Counted from the first letter of the stretch, positions 1 through 9,615 are shown. The stretch: 64,000 nucleotides of DNA from Paenibacillus piri (GCF_004354045.1 NZ_SMRT01000001.1:620001-684000); one strand, 5' to 3'. Program-made: numbers and translations. The notes: generated by a model from the letters alone, not told the origin.

Positions 1-1
1 T

Positions 2-1123
2 TCCCGTGGCGGCAACCCGCCATGGCTCCGTTATGGCACGGGCGCAGCCATTGCGATGCACGGCTCGGGTCTTGGGTACGGGCTGCCCGATCCTGCCGGA
101 GGCAGGCTCAGGCTGAACGAACATGGACGGATCGAGGCCTCTTTCGGATATGAGGAATTTGGCCAAGGGCTTATCGCTACGCTGGAAATTTTATTGATCG
201 AGCGCTTCGGCTGCTCCAAGTCCGATGTCGATATCGTGATTGGAGATACGGCGCGGGTGCCGCATAGCGGCTCCAGCACGGCTTCACGGGCAACCAGCAT
301 GATGTGGCAGGCTTTGGCGCGGATGGGGCCGGAATTTTCACGGAAGCTGGTCGCTGCGGCCTCCGGGCTGACCGGCATCCCGGCCGGCATGCTGGAGACA
401 GGGCAGGGTGGGATCTGGCGCAAAAGCGCCGCGGCCGCGGCCGGCGAATCAGCTGCAGGGTTAGCGTCGCGGACGGAGCCTGCTTCCGGTCCGGTCATCA
501 GCTACAGCGAGTTGGCGGAACGGATCGCGGACGCACCGATCGAATGCGAGTCTGCATTCGATTTCCCGACAACGCCGGATGAAATATTCGGAGCTCATTA
601 TTTATACACGTATACGGCTCTGGCCGTAGAAGTCGAAGTGAATCTGTTAACCGGAAAAGTCAGGGTGACGGATCAATATCACGCCGTCGCCGCCGGGCCT
701 GTGGTGAACCCGATGGGCTATCTCGGCCAAATCGAAGGGGCGAGCAGCATGGCGATCGGCTTCTCGTTGACGGAAGACGCTGTGATGAAGGATAGCCGCT
801 ATTTGACGAACAATTTCGACTCGTATTTGATTCCGACCGTCAAGGATATGCCGGCGGCGCTGCAGTTGGATGCGATCGATAAACTGCCGGAAGGAGATCC
901 GTTCGGTCCAAGGGGCGTAGGCGAAATCGGCACGGTTGCCGTAGCGCCCGCCATTGCCGCCGCCGTTCACAGCGCTGTAGGCGTGCGGGTTCGGAAGCTG
1001 CCGATTGCGCCCGGGGATCTTATATCGGAGCCGTTCGGATGGATGGGAGGGAACGCTGATGATTCAACGGGTACCGGGTCATATGCTGTCGCTGAGGATC
1101 AACGGCAGGCCGATGAAGCTTGA
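2..1123 (+). CDS. pucD: Xanthine dehydrogenase molybdenum-binding subunit (C-terminal part, 5' end outside window)
   Basis: This is the C-terminal part of the large molybdopterin subunit of xanthine dehydrogenase, which hydroxylates hypoxanthine and xanthine to urate. The frame is open from the first bases, so the start lies upstream of the window. The conserved glycine-rich stretch RGVGEIGT near the end carries the Glu expected in the molybdenum site, and SSTASRATS earlier is also typical of the family. After the usual C-terminal end (near RVRKLPIAPGDLI) the frame runs on for about 30 residues and overlaps the next gene by 65 nt. That tail looks unselected. The small iron-sulfur subunit follows directly, as in puc operons. 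Confidence 0.9.
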   Translation, partial: SRGGNPPWLRYGTGAAIAMHGSGLGYGLPDPAGGRLRLNEHGRIEASFGYEEFGQGLIATLEILLIERFGCSKSDVDIVIGDTARVPHSGSSTASRATSMMWQALARMGPEFSRKLVAAASGLTGIPAGMLETGQGGIWRKSAAAAAGESAAGLASRTEPASGPVISYSELAERIADAPIECESAFDFPTTPDEIFGAHYLYTYTALAVEVEVNLLTGKVRVTDQYHAVAAGPVVNPMGYLGQIEGASSMAIGFSLTEDAVMKDSRYLTNNFDSYLIPTVKDMPAALQLDAIDKLPEGDPFGPRGVGEIGTVAVAPAIAAAVHSAVGVRVRKLPIAPGDLISEPFGWMGGNADDSTGTGSYAVAEDQRQADEA

Positions 1124-1592
1124 CGTATCGCCGTCCCGCCGCGTGATCGATCTGCTGCGGGACGATTTGGTAATGACCGGGACGAAAGTAGCTTGTGAAA
1201 TCGGGCGATGCGGCGCTTGCATGATTTTACTCGACGGCCAGCCCGTTAATGCATGCCTCCTGATGGCTTACCAGCTGGAGGGCCGGTCGGTCGTCACCAT
1301 CGAGGGACTGTCCGACGGGGAAAAGCTGCATCCCGTTCAACAGGCTTTTTTGGAGGAAGGCGGCTTTCAATGCGGCTACTGTACGCCGGGCATGGTCATT
1401 TCGCTTGCCGGCTTGCTGGAGCATAACCCGGAGCCGACCCAGGATGAGCTTGCGGACGGTCTGTCCGGCAATCTGTGCCGGTGTACGGGCTATGGCGGCA
1501 TCCTGCGCGCGGCTGAATCGGCCGTACGAAAAATGAGCCGCCCGGCAGCACAGATTGCGGCTGCGGAACAGGAGAAGGAGTCCCGATCATGA
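1059..1592 (+). CDS. pucE: Xanthine dehydrogenase [2Fe-2S] subunit
   Basis: Small electron-transfer subunit of xanthine dehydrogenase, about 177 residues, the usual size. Two [2Fe-2S] clusters are visible: the plant-ferredoxin type set CEIGRCGAC followed by a further Cys, and the C-terminal set CGYC with CRCTGYGG. It passes electrons from the molybdenum subunit toward FAD; no FAD subunit (pucC) is in view and it may lie upstream. ATG 1059 was chosen because GGGAGG at 1045-1050 sits 8 nt upstream. This start lies 65 nt inside pucD. An ATG at 1083 is possible but has no good ribosome site. Confidence 0.92.
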   Translation: MIQRVPGHMLSLRINGRPMKLDVSPSRRVIDLLRDDLVMTGTKVACEIGRCGACMILLDGQPVNACLLMAYQLEGRSVVTIEGLSDGEKLHPVQQAFLEEGGFQCGYCTPGMVISLAGLLEHNPEPTQDELADGLSGNLCRCTGYGGILRAAESAVRKMSRPAAQIAAAEQEKESRS

Positions 1593-2116
1593 AAACCTAC
1601 GCGATCCGACAATTGAACCTGATGGACCGGCGGTCATTTACGGACGCGCTGGGCGAAATTTTCGAGCATTCCCCATGGATCGCGGAGCGGGCCTGGAATT
1701 CGCGCCCATTTGCCGGCAAGGAACAGCTGCATGCGGTTATGCTGACCATTGTAGACGAGGCCTGCGAGGAGGAAAAGCTCGGGCTGATCAGGGCTCATCC
1801 GGATTTAGGGGCGCGGCTGCGCATGAGCGAGCTGTCGGTCAACGAGCAAAAGGGAGCCGGGCTATCGGAGCTGACAGCCGACGAGTTTGCCGAATTCAGC
1901 GCCTGCAACCAGGCTTATACGCAGCGGTTCGGGTTTCCTTTTATCATCGCCGTCAAAGGCAAATCGAAGGAAGCGATTTTGGAAGCGATGAAGCATAGGC
2001 TGACGCTGGATCGCGAGGAGGAAAAGCGGCAAGCGCTGAATCAAATCGCCGCTATTACCCGTTTTCGGCTCAATGATTTGATTCCATTGGAGGAGGAGAG
2101 CAATGATGGAGCATAA
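1589..2116 (+). CDS. uraD: OHCU decarboxylase (2-oxo-4-hydroxy-4-carboxy-5-ureidoimidazoline decarboxylase)
   Basis: This enzyme decarboxylates OHCU to (S)-allantoin, the third step after uricase and HIU hydrolase. The 175-residue product has the family's LIRAHPDLG motif, whose His is catalytic, and RFGFPFIIAVKG near the C-terminus. It starts with an ATGA overlap with pucE, so translation is coupled, and GGAGAAGGAG lies upstream. In Bacillus subtilis this domain is fused to uricase as PucL. Here it is a separate gene whose 3' end overlaps the uricase gene by 14 nt. Confidence 0.93.
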   Translation: MKTYAIRQLNLMDRRSFTDALGEIFEHSPWIAERAWNSRPFAGKEQLHAVMLTIVDEACEEEKLGLIRAHPDLGARLRMSELSVNEQKGAGLSELTADEFAEFSACNQAYTQRFGFPFIIAVKGKSKEAILEAMKHRLTLDREEEKRQALNQIAAITRFRLNDLIPLEEESNDGA

Positions 2117-3095
2117 TTCAATCAAACGCACCATGCATTACGGAAAAGGGGATGTCCTTGTTTATCGTACATTCGTTAAACCGCTGCACGTTCAGCCGAT
2201 TCCGGAATCCGCTTTTACCGGAACGGACAATGTCGTTTTCGCGTTGAACGTCAAAATTACCGTATGGGCGGATGCTCTCCTGTCCTCTTTTTCGGAAGGA
2301 GATAACACGCTGGTCGTTGCGACCGATTCGATGAAAAATTTTATTTTGCGGCGTACGGCCGATTTTACGGGAAGTACGGTGGAGTCGTATTTACAGTTTA
2401 TGGCGACTGTTTTCATGGATAAATATACGCATTTGACAGGCATTGAGCTGTCGGCCGAACGCATTCCGTTCGATCCGGTACTCGTCCCGTCCGATGAGAC
2501 TCCGTTTCAGGAAAGCGGACTTGTGTATCGTCATTCCCGCAACGAAAGCGGTGTGTATACCTTTAGGATGGAACGCGGCGAAAACGGCTACCGGATCGTC
2601 GGGCAATCCGCCAAGCTGTCCAACCTGCATCTGATCAAAGTCAAAGGCAGCATGTTTGCCGGGTTTGTGCGTGACGAATACACGACGCTGGCCGAAAGCT
2701 TCGACCGCCCTTTATATATTTATTTAAATATCGGCTGGGAATACGCGGATTATGGAGATGCGCTGCTGGAAGAAGCGGAACGTTATGTGCCCGCGGAGCA
2801 GATCAGCGATATTACCCACACGCTGTTTCATCAACTGAACAGCCCGTCCATCCAAAAGTTAATTTACGATGTCGGTCTGCGCATTCTTGAGCGGTACCCG
2901 CAGCTCGGCAAAGTATGGTTCGAATCGAATAACCGGACCTGGGAAACGATCGTTGAGCAGGTTCCGGGCTCTGAGGGCAGAGTCTACACCGAGCCGCGAC
3001 CGCCATACGGCTTCCAGGGCTTCTCCATGACCCGGAGCGATCTGCAGGCGGCGAAGCGGGTGCAGGAGGCCGCCGCAGCGGCGGAATCGAAATGA
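2103..3095 (+). CDS. pucL: Urate oxidase (uricase)
   Basis: Cofactor-free uricase that oxidises urate to 5-hydroxyisourate. The 330-residue protein has the tandem T-fold layout. Visible family features are YGKGDV with the catalytic Lys near the N-terminus, TGTDNVVFALN with the catalytic Thr, and the C-terminal PRPPYGFQGF stretch. It lacks the N-terminal decarboxylase domain of B. subtilis PucL, which is encoded by the preceding gene. GGAGGAGAG lies 4 nt before ATG 2103; ATG 2106 is an equally reasonable start. The stop overlaps the start of the next gene as ATGA. Confidence 0.94.
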   Translation: MMEHNSIKRTMHYGKGDVLVYRTFVKPLHVQPIPESAFTGTDNVVFALNVKITVWADALLSSFSEGDNTLVVATDSMKNFILRRTADFTGSTVESYLQFMATVFMDKYTHLTGIELSAERIPFDPVLVPSDETPFQESGLVYRHSRNESGVYTFRMERGENGYRIVGQSAKLSNLHLIKVKGSMFAGFVRDEYTTLAESFDRPLYIYLNIGWEYADYGDALLEEAERYVPAEQISDITHTLFHQLNSPSIQKLIYDVGLRILERYPQLGKVWFESNNRTWETIVEQVPGSEGRVYTEPRPPYGFQGFSMTRSDLQAAKRVQEAAAAAESK

Positions 3096-3463
3096 GCGGG
3101 CGGCTGACCTCCCATGTTCTGGAGCTGTCCGCCGGGCGGCCGGCGCAAGGGATGCGTCTGACGCTGTACCGGCTGTCGGAAGCAGACGGCGCCGTCAAGC
3201 TCGCCGAGGCGGTGACGAATCGCGACGGCCGGCTGGACGAACCGCTGCTGAACGGCGGCAGCATGGAGACGGGGACTTACGAGCTGCTGTTTGAAGTCGG
3301 CGAGTATTACCGGAGCCGGAGCCGGGGGCAATTGCAGGAGCTGGAGCCGCCGGGCTTATGGGAGGCTGTTCCGATCCGGTTTCGCATCGGCAGCACGGAG
3401 GAGCATTATCATATCCCGCTGCTGATCGCTCCAGGCGGATACAGCACGTATCGGGGCAGCTGA
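3092..3463 (+). CDS. pucM: 5-hydroxyisourate hydrolase (transthyretin-like)
   Basis: Hydrolyses 5-hydroxyisourate to OHCU, between uricase and OHCU decarboxylase. The 123-residue protein is of normal family length. It shows the N-terminal SHVLE motif (His8), the HYHIPLLIAPGGYSTYRGS end (His105 and His107), and the C-terminal YRGS signature that separates this enzyme from true transthyretins. It begins inside the uricase stop (ATGA), so all three urate-to-allantoin steps are translationally coupled. Confidence 0.95.
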   Translation: MSGRLTSHVLELSAGRPAQGMRLTLYRLSEADGAVKLAEAVTNRDGRLDEPLLNGGSMETGTYELLFEVGEYYRSRSRGQLQELEPPGLWEAVPIRFRIGSTEEHYHIPLLIAPGGYSTYRGS

Positions 3464-3499
3464 TCGTCGACGTTTGTCTGCAAGAAGGAGGAGAGGCCT

Positions 3500-4903
3500 G
3501 TGCTGGATTTGAAAATTACCGGAGGCCATGTCGTATTGCGAGGCGAAGTCCTGCGGCTCGATATCGGGGTCAAGGATGGCACGGTCGTCCGCTTGGAGGA
3601 GAGCTTGGCCGACGAGGCGGCCGAACGGCATTACGAAGCGGCAGGCAAGCATGTGCTGCCGGGGATGATCGATGCGCATGTGCATTTTAATGAGCCTGCA
3701 ATGGGACATTGGGAAGGCTTTGCAACCGGATCCGCCGCCTTGGCGGCCGGAGGCTGTACGTCATACATGGATATGCCGCTGAACGGGCTGCCGCCCACCG
3801 TATCGATAACCGCGCTGAAACGCAAGCTGGAGGCGGCCGAGGGACGCTCCAGAGTCGATTATGCTTTGTGGGGCGGGCTGGTCCCGGGCAATGCGGACCA
3901 GCTGGCGCCACTTGCCGAAGCCGGAGTCATCGGCTTCAAGGCCTTCATGTCCGAGCCGGGCGGCGAAGGCGAGGACCGCTTTCAGCGCGTCGATGACGAA
4001 GCGCTGCTGGAAGGGATGAAGCGGATCGCCAAGCTGAACCGCGTGCTTGCGCTGCACGCCGAGGACGAGGCGATGACGGTCAGGCTGGCCCGGCAGGCGG
4101 CTGCCGAGGGACTTACGGGCGCGCTCGATTATGCCGCCTCGCGGCCCATTGCCGCCGAGTGCGAAGCGGTGCGGCGGGCGCTGCTCATGGCTGAGCGGAC
4201 GGGCTGCCCGCTGCATTTCGTCCACATCAGCAGCGCAGCTGCCGTGGAGCTGATCCAGGCGGCCAAAGACCGGGGGCTCGACGTAACATTGGAGACGTGC
4301 CCGCATTATTTGACGTTAACCGAGGCAGACACGGTCAGCCTCGGCGCGGTTGCCAAATGCGCTCCTCCTTTACGCAGCGCGGAGGAGCGGGATAAGCTGT
4401 GGCAGGCTTTGGCGGACGGCAGGATCGATCTCATTGCGTCCGACCATTCGCCAAGTCCGCCTGAATTGAAGCGGGCGGATCGCTTTTTCGACGCATGGGG
4501 CGGCATCGCCGGCGCCCAGAGCACGTTCGAGCTGATGATCGGCGAAGGTCATTTGAAACGGGGATTGTCCCTACCGTTTTTATGCAGCTTGCTCTCCCTC
4601 CGCCCGGCGGAGCGGTTCGGACTGCATCCGCGGAAGGGGGAGATCGCTCTGCAGGCGGACGCGGACTTCGCGATTATAGATTTGAATCGTCCCTACAAGC
4701 TGAGCGCCGAGCATTTAAAGCAGCGCCATGCCTACAGTCCTTACACAGGCCGGATAATGGGCTGCCGGGTAAGCGCAACGGTTTTGAGGGGAAATTTCGT
4801 ATATTTGTACAATTCAGACGATGCCCGCACAGATGATTACTCTGCCGCAAGTGCAGATGACAGCATGAAGGGAGACGGGAAATGGCTCCGCTATCGGTAT
4901 TAA
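3500..4903 (+). CDS. allB: Allantoinase
   Basis: Binuclear zinc amidohydrolase that opens allantoin to allantoate. The 467-residue protein has the cyclic-amidohydrolase metal ligands in order: DAHVH (His60, His62), the carboxylated Lys in GFKAFMS (about residue 147), His in LALHAEDE, His in HFVHIS and Asp in IASDHS. It starts at GTG 3500 with GAAGGAGGAGAG about 4 nt upstream; there is no better ATG nearby. It corresponds to pucH of B. subtilis and lies 36 nt after the HIU hydrolase gene. Confidence 0.95.
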   Translation: MLDLKITGGHVVLRGEVLRLDIGVKDGTVVRLEESLADEAAERHYEAAGKHVLPGMIDAHVHFNEPAMGHWEGFATGSAALAAGGCTSYMDMPLNGLPPTVSITALKRKLEAAEGRSRVDYALWGGLVPGNADQLAPLAEAGVIGFKAFMSEPGGEGEDRFQRVDDEALLEGMKRIAKLNRVLALHAEDEAMTVRLARQAAAEGLTGALDYAASRPIAAECEAVRRALLMAERTGCPLHFVHISSAAAVELIQAAKDRGLDVTLETCPHYLTLTEADTVSLGAVAKCAPPLRSAEERDKLWQALADGRIDLIASDHSPSPPELKRADRFFDAWGGIAGAQSTFELMIGEGHLKRGLSLPFLCSLLSLRPAERFGLHPRKGEIALQADADFAIIDLNRPYKLSAEHLKQRHAYSPYTGRIMGCRVSATVLRGNFVYLYNSDDARTDDYSAASADDSMKGDGKWLRYRY

Positions 4904-4979
4904 ACCGATGACCGGCCGGATCGTATGGAGATAAGGGGGGATTTATCTGGAACGAAACGATGCCCGGGAAGCAAACCGG

Positions 4980-6380
4980 ATGACGGGGCCGCTGGAGACG
5001 TCGGCGGTAGAGGCGCAGCCGATGCCGACACCGCCGATAAAGACAGGTACGGTACAGCACCAGCTAGCATCCGTGCATTCAGCCGAGATGCCTTTATCGA
5101 CAGCTGCAACAGATGCATCGTCGCCTGCCGATGCTTCCGGCGAACAGCTGATCCGCCGCTTTGCTTGGCAAGCCGTCGACATGCTGGATTGGCTGGCGCA
5201 GTTCGGCGGCGAGACGGATGGAGGAGTCACAAGGCTTCTGTACAGCCCGGAATGGCAGCAGGCGCAAACGGCGTTGAGCCGGCGCATGCTGCAGCTTGGC
5301 TTCGAGCCTTATTATGACGAGGCCGGCAATCTGTTCGGTCGGCTGGCAGGCAAGCAGCCGGATTCCCGCGCCGTTCTGACCGGCTCCCATATCGATACCG
5401 TGCTTCACGGCGGCCGCTATGACGGCGCTTACGGCATTATCGCAGGCTTGATTGCCGCGGCTTACTTGAGAGAGCGCTACGGCCAGCCGCTGCGTTCGAT
5501 CGAGATCGTTGCTTTCGCCGAAGAGGAAGGCAGCCGGTTCCCGTTAACCTTCTGGGGATCGGGCAACGCAACCAGGATATATTCGGCGGATAACCCCCCG
5601 CCGGTCCGGGACGCCGATGGCGTGACGCTGGCGGATGCGATGCATGCGGCCGGCTTCGGGCTGAACCGGTTCGAACCGGCTGGCCGCAACGATTGGGAAG
5701 CGTTTGTGGAGCTTCACATTGAGCAGGGCAGCGTGCTGGAGCGCGAACGCTGCGCGGTCGGCATCGTTCAAGGCATCGTAGGCCAGCAGCGGTTTACATT
5801 TGAAGTAACCGGCGTTTCAAACCATGCCGGCACGACGCCGATGGGCGACCGGCAGGACGCCTTGTGCGGGGCAAGCGAGATGATTTTGGCGGTTCGGGAG
5901 GAGGCGGTCAAGTTCGGGGACCCTATGGTCGCTACCGTCGGGCAGCTGACGGTCGTATCCGGGGCATCCAATGTGGTGCCCGGACACGTCCATTTCACAA
6001 TGGATGCCCGCCATCCCGATCCTACCGAGCTGGACCTGTTTTGCCGGACGATCGAGAAGCGGCTGGAGCGCTTGGCCGGACGTTCCGGCCTCTCCTTGAC
6101 AAGCCGGCGCTGGATGACGGCGGCGCCGATCCCGATGAATGCGGAATTGGCGGCGGCAGGAGAAAGCAGCTGCCGCGCGCGCGGCTTAAGTTTCAGAAGC
6201 ATGTACAGCGGCGCCGGACATGACGCCCAATTGTTTGCTGCGGTTTGCCCGACGGCTATGATATTCGTACCGAGCCGAGCCGGGATCAGCCATTCGCCGG
6301 ATGAGCATACGGAGCCGGAGCAGCTTGGCGCGGGCATTGCGGTTTTGGCCGATTTGCTTCATTCGCTCGCTTACCGGTAA
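4980..6380 (+). CDS. allC: Allantoate amidohydrolase
   Basis: M20-family amidase that releases ammonia and CO2 from allantoate to give ureidoglycine. Metal ligands of the family are visible: SHIDTV, GRYDGAYG, AEEEGSRF, ELHIEQG and GISHSPDE. The enzyme core begins near residue 60; the first 55 or so residues are low-complexity and probably unstructured. ATG 4980 has a weak ribosome site (GGGAAG). The strongest site, AAGGGGGG at 4933-4940, is 6 nt before an in-frame CTG at 4947, so the true start may be that CTG. Equivalent to B. subtilis pucF. Confidence 0.92.
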   Translation: MTGPLETSAVEAQPMPTPPIKTGTVQHQLASVHSAEMPLSTAATDASSPADASGEQLIRRFAWQAVDMLDWLAQFGGETDGGVTRLLYSPEWQQAQTALSRRMLQLGFEPYYDEAGNLFGRLAGKQPDSRAVLTGSHIDTVLHGGRYDGAYGIIAGLIAAAYLRERYGQPLRSIEIVAFAEEEGSRFPLTFWGSGNATRIYSADNPPPVRDADGVTLADAMHAAGFGLNRFEPAGRNDWEAFVELHIEQGSVLERERCAVGIVQGIVGQQRFTFEVTGVSNHAGTTPMGDRQDALCGASEMILAVREEAVKFGDPMVATVGQLTVVSGASNVVPGHVHFTMDARHPDPTELDLFCRTIEKRLERLAGRSGLSLTSRRWMTAAPIPMNAELAAAGESSCRARGLSFRSMYSGAGHDAQLFAAVCPTAMIFVPSRAGISHSPDEHTEPEQLGAGIAVLADLLHSLAYR

Positions 6381-6410
6381 TATATAGGAAAAGAACCAGG
6401 GGGGAACGAT

Positions 6411-7670
6411 ATGAACAAGTACAGAGATTTAGCCCCGTCTTTACGAACGATCATGACCCCGGGTCCGGTAGAGGTCGATCCCCGCGTTTTACGGGCGATG
6501 TCATTTCCGATTTTGGGGCAGTTCGATCCGGAATTTACGCATTTGATGAATGAAACGATGGAAATGTTGAGGCAGCTGTTCCAAACGAACAACCGGCGGG
6601 CCTACCCGATCGACGGCTCTTCGCGTTCCGGAATCGAAGCGCTGCTGACCAGCTTAATTGAACCGGGCGATCGGGTGCTGGTTCCGATATATGGCCGCTT
6701 CGGCCATCTGCTGGTGGAAATTTCCGAGCGATGCGGCGCGGAAGTGATCACGATGGAGCGGGAGTGGGGCGCCGTATTCGAGCCGGCCGATATTATCGGG
6801 CGCATACGGGAAACCGGGCCGTCGCTCGTGGCGATGGTTCACGGCGAAACCTCGACGGGCTGCATGCAGCCGCTTGACGGGATCGGCAAAGCTTGTCGGG
6901 AGCTGGGAGCGCTGCTTGTCGTCGATGCTGTCGCTACCGTCGGCGGCGTCGAGATCAAGACCGACGAATGGATGCTGGATGCGGTGATCGGCGGCACGCA
7001 GAAATGCTTGTCGGTTCCGGCGGGCATGGCGCCTATCACTTACAACGACAGAGCCGAGTCGAAGCTGTTAAAACGCAAAAAAATCGAGCGCGGACTGCGC
7101 GATCCGGCTTTATCCACCGCTATGGATAGTACGGCAATCCGCAGCAACTATTTCGACCTGAGCCAGCTTCAGGATTATTGGAGCCCAGCAAGATTGAATC
7201 ATCACACGGAAGCGACGTCCATGCTGTATGCGCTGCGCGAAGGCGTCAGGCTGACGCTGGAGGAAGGCTTGCCGGAGCGGGCAGCCCGTCACAAGTATCA
7301 TGAGAGGGCGCTGGTCGCGGGGATTCAAGCAATGGGGCTGTCGCTATATGGCGACCCGTCCTGCAAGCTTCCGGTAGTAACCTGTATTCTCATCCCGGAA
7401 GAAGTGGACGGGGAGGAGGTCCGCAGCATGCTGCTTGATGATTTTGGCATTGAAATCGCCAGCTCGTTCGGCCCGTTGAAAGGACAAATATGGAGAATCG
7501 GAACGATGGGCTTCAGCTGCAGCAAAAAAAATGTGCTGCACACCCTCGGTGCGCTCGAAGCGACCTTGCTTCGGTACGGCTGCAAGGTTCCGGCGGGCGA
7601 AGCGGTTCAGGCTGCGCTTGAGGCCTATGCGCTAACGGCTGTCAACGGGGCCGTCCCCGCCGTAAATTAA
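6411..7670 (+). CDS. pucG: (S)-ureidoglycine-glyoxylate aminotransferase
   Basis: PLP-dependent class V aminotransferase that moves the amino group of ureidoglycine to glyoxylate, linking purine breakdown to glycine. The 419-residue protein has the PLP-pyridine Asp in VVDAVATVGG (Asp172) and the Schiff-base Lys in GGTQKCLS (Lys198). Related serine/alanine-glyoxylate aminotransferases share this fold. The preceding allantoate amidohydrolase gene makes PucG the best call. A ribosome site (GGGGGGA type) precedes ATG 6411. This is the last gene of the purine operon; a terminator follows. Confidence 0.93.
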   Translation: MNKYRDLAPSLRTIMTPGPVEVDPRVLRAMSFPILGQFDPEFTHLMNETMEMLRQLFQTNNRRAYPIDGSSRSGIEALLTSLIEPGDRVLVPIYGRFGHLLVEISERCGAEVITMEREWGAVFEPADIIGRIRETGPSLVAMVHGETSTGCMQPLDGIGKACRELGALLVVDAVATVGGVEIKTDEWMLDAVIGGTQKCLSVPAGMAPITYNDRAESKLLKRKKIERGLRDPALSTAMDSTAIRSNYFDLSQLQDYWSPARLNHHTEATSMLYALREGVRLTLEEGLPERAARHKYHERALVAGIQAMGLSLYGDPSCKLPVVTCILIPEEVDGEEVRSMLLDDFGIEIASSFGPLKGQIWRIGTMGFSCSKKNVLHTLGALEATLLRYGCKVPAGEAVQAALEAYALTAVNGAVPAVN

Positions 7671-7742
7671 AGGCAGTCGGCGCGTACGAATTTCAGTCGG
7701 GCTATACCGAACCGCAAGCGTCCTGACGGGCTCCATAATACG

Positions 7743-7783
7743 AAAAGCTATTCCTTTATCGGACACACGGGAATAGCTTTTTT
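7743..7783 (+). terminator. Rho-independent terminator of the purine operon
   Basis: A perfect 12-bp stem, AAAAGCTATTCC pairing with GGAATAGCTTTT, is followed by a T-run. It lies about 75 nt after pucG and just past the 3' end of the convergent SDR gene. It may also slow transcription from that side, but the T-run there is only four bases. Confidence 0.88.
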
Positions 7784-7835
7784 GACGTGTACCCGACTTC
7801 TCCGATAGGCTCCCGTTGAAAGGACGGGAACACCT

Positions 7836-8618
7836 TTATTTTCCGATAAAGCCGCCCTCCGACCTAATGAGCTGGCCCGTCATCCACTGTGCTTCGTCGC
7901 TGCACAACAGAGCAATGCCGTTTGCCGCATCCTCCGGCAATCCGATGCGTCCCGCCGGAAATAACGGCTGCAGCCGTCCGCGAATTTCGTCGCTCATCCA
8001 TCCGGTGTCGGTCGGGCCGGGGTCGATGCAATTTACGGTGATTCCTAGCGGCGCCAAAGCTACGGATAATGGCTCCGTCAATGCGATAAGCGCACCTTTC
8101 GTTGCCGTATAGGCCAAGTTGTCAGGATCAGGGCCTTTCGAAACCAGGAATACGATGCGTCCGGGCGCTATACCTTGAAGCTGCTGCTCGAACTGTTTGG
8201 CAAACTCCATGCTTAGCATCGAGGTGCCGCGAATGTTGACCCGGTAATGCCGGTCCAGCAGCTCCGAGGTCATTTCGTGAAACCCGCAGCCTACACAATA
8301 GCATGCATTGTTAATAAGAATCGAGGGTGCCCCAAGCTCTTTCCGCGTATATTCGATTATCGCTGCCGGCACATCGGGATCGGCCAAATCCGCTTCCAAA
8401 CGAGCCGAACGAACGCCCATCCGTGTCAATTCCTCTTGAAGGCTTGTCGGCCAATCATGCTCCGCTCCGCAGCCGTCGCTTTCATCGTAGCGGCCCCAGT
8501 GGGTAAACATAATATTCGCGCCTTCGGCGGCAAGCGCTCTGCATACGGCGGTCCCTATGCCTCGTTCGCGGCTAGCCCCGGTAACTATGGCAACCCGCCC
8601 CGTCAACCGTCTGCTCAT
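7836..8618 (-). CDS. SDR-family NAD(P)-dependent oxidoreductase
   Basis: A classical short-chain dehydrogenase of about 260 residues. It has the Rossmann nucleotide motif [10 protein letters not shown] near the N-terminus, an NNAC version of the NNAG motif, the catalytic Ser in FLVSKG and the YTATK catalytic Tyr/Lys pair. The substrate cannot be told from sequence; 3-ketoacyl-ACP-reductase-like proteins of this type are common in Bacillales. ATG 8618 was chosen over the in-frame GTG at 8627 because AAAGCGGG lies about 8 nt upstream of it. It stands alone between the purine operon and thiM. Confidence 0.85.
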   Translation of the reverse strand: MSRRLTGRVAIVTGASRERGIGTAVCRALAAEGANIMFTHWGRYDESDGCGAEHDWPTSLQEELTRMGVRSARLEADLADPDVPAAIIEYTRKELGAPSILINNACYCVGCGFHEMTSELLDRHYRVNIRGTSMLSMEFAKQFEQQLQGIAPGRIVFLVSKGPDPDNLAYTATKGALIALTEPLSVALAPLGITVNCIDPGPTDTGWMSDEIRGRLQPLFPAGRIGLPEDAANGIALLCSDEAQWMTGQLIRSEGGFIGK

Positions 8619-8808
8619 CAACAGCACCCGCTTTCAGTTTTCTCATTGCTATCAACCTCTATTTTACCCGGGAACAGCGCGATTCGGCATGGAAAGTTCG
8701 TTTAAAAACAATTTCGACCTGCAGGCATCGACCGCCACTTTATTTATCGTTTCCGTTCATAAATATGGTACAATTTTCTCAGTTGTTAAAACGAGGAGTG
8801 TTACTAAA

Positions 8809-9615
8809 GTGGAGCTTGAACGATTGATCGCCTGTTTGGACAAGGTTCGCGCTGCGAGTCCGCTTGTTCATAACATCACGAATGTGGTCGTAACGAATTT
8901 TACCGCGAACGGCTTGCTTGCGCTGGGGGCTTCCCCCGTCATGGCATATGCCAAGCAGGAGGCTGCCGATATGGCCGCGATTGCGGGCGCTCTTGTACTG
9001 AATATTGGCACCTTAAACGAGACGGAAGTGGAAGCGATGATGCTCGCGGGCCGATCCGCCAACCGGCATGGCGTGCCGGTCATTTTCGATCCGGTCGGCG
9101 CAGGTGCGACCCGTTACCGGACCGATACGGCGAGGGCCATTTTAAAAGAGGTGAACGTTTCGGTTATCCGGGGCAATGCGGCGGAAATCGCCAATGTCAT
9201 CGGAGAAGCGTGGGAGATTAAAGGAGTCGATGCCGGTCAGGGCTCCGGCGATACGGTCGCCCTTGCGCAGCAAGCCGCGGCACGGCTTGGATGCATTGTC
9301 GCGGTAACGGGTAAAACCGATGTCATCTCGGATGGCGCCGCAACCTATCTCGTGAACAACGGGGATGCGCTGCTCACGAGAGTGACGGGCACAGGCTGCC
9401 TGCTTACCTCGGTGATCGGCGCTTTTGCCGCAGTTGAGCCGGACAAGCTGCTGGCCGCGACGGCTGCGCTTGTTTATTACGGCACGGCCGCCCAAGCGGC
9501 AGCAAAAATAAAAGGGCAGGAAGGACCTGGAAGCTTTCAGGTTGAATTTTTAAATCAGCTGTCGCATGTGACGGGCGAAGACATTCGTCAGCTCGCCTCC
9601 GTCAACAAGCTTTAA
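8809..9615 (+). CDS. thiM: Hydroxyethylthiazole kinase
   Basis: Salvage kinase that phosphorylates 4-methyl-5-(2-hydroxyethyl)thiazole for thiamine synthesis. The ribokinase-like fold is clear: [26 protein letters not shown] at the N-terminus (split here as a description), DPVGAGAT in the middle and the active-site GTGC loop near residue 190. The family begins at about this point, so the long open frame upstream is not coding. GTG 8809 has AGGAG 10 nt upstream. It is a single gene with no thiD, thiE or visible TPP riboswitch. A possible -10 box TACAAT lies at 8769-8774 without a good -35. Confidence 0.9.
   Translation: MELERLIACLDKVRAASPLVHNITNVVVTNFTANGLLALGASPVMAYAKQEAADMAAIAGALVLNIGTLNETEVEAMMLAGRSANRHGVPVIFDPVGAGATRYRTDTARAILKEVNVSVIRGNAAEIANVIGEAWEIKGVDAGQGSGDTVALAQQAAARLGCIVAVTGKTDVISDGAATYLVNNGDALLTRVTGTGCLLTSVIGAFAAVEPDKLLAATAALVYYGTAAQAAAKIKGQEGPGSFQVEFLNQLSHVTGEDIRQLASVNKL

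Noticed and set aside
8640-8808. TPP riboswitch before thiM
   Set aside because: The conserved CTGAGA and ACCTGA parts of the TPP aptamer are not found in the leader.
8557-8808. N-terminal extension of thiM
   Set aside because: The family starts at the GTG 8809 region, where a ribosome site is present. The extension overlaps the divergent SDR gene.
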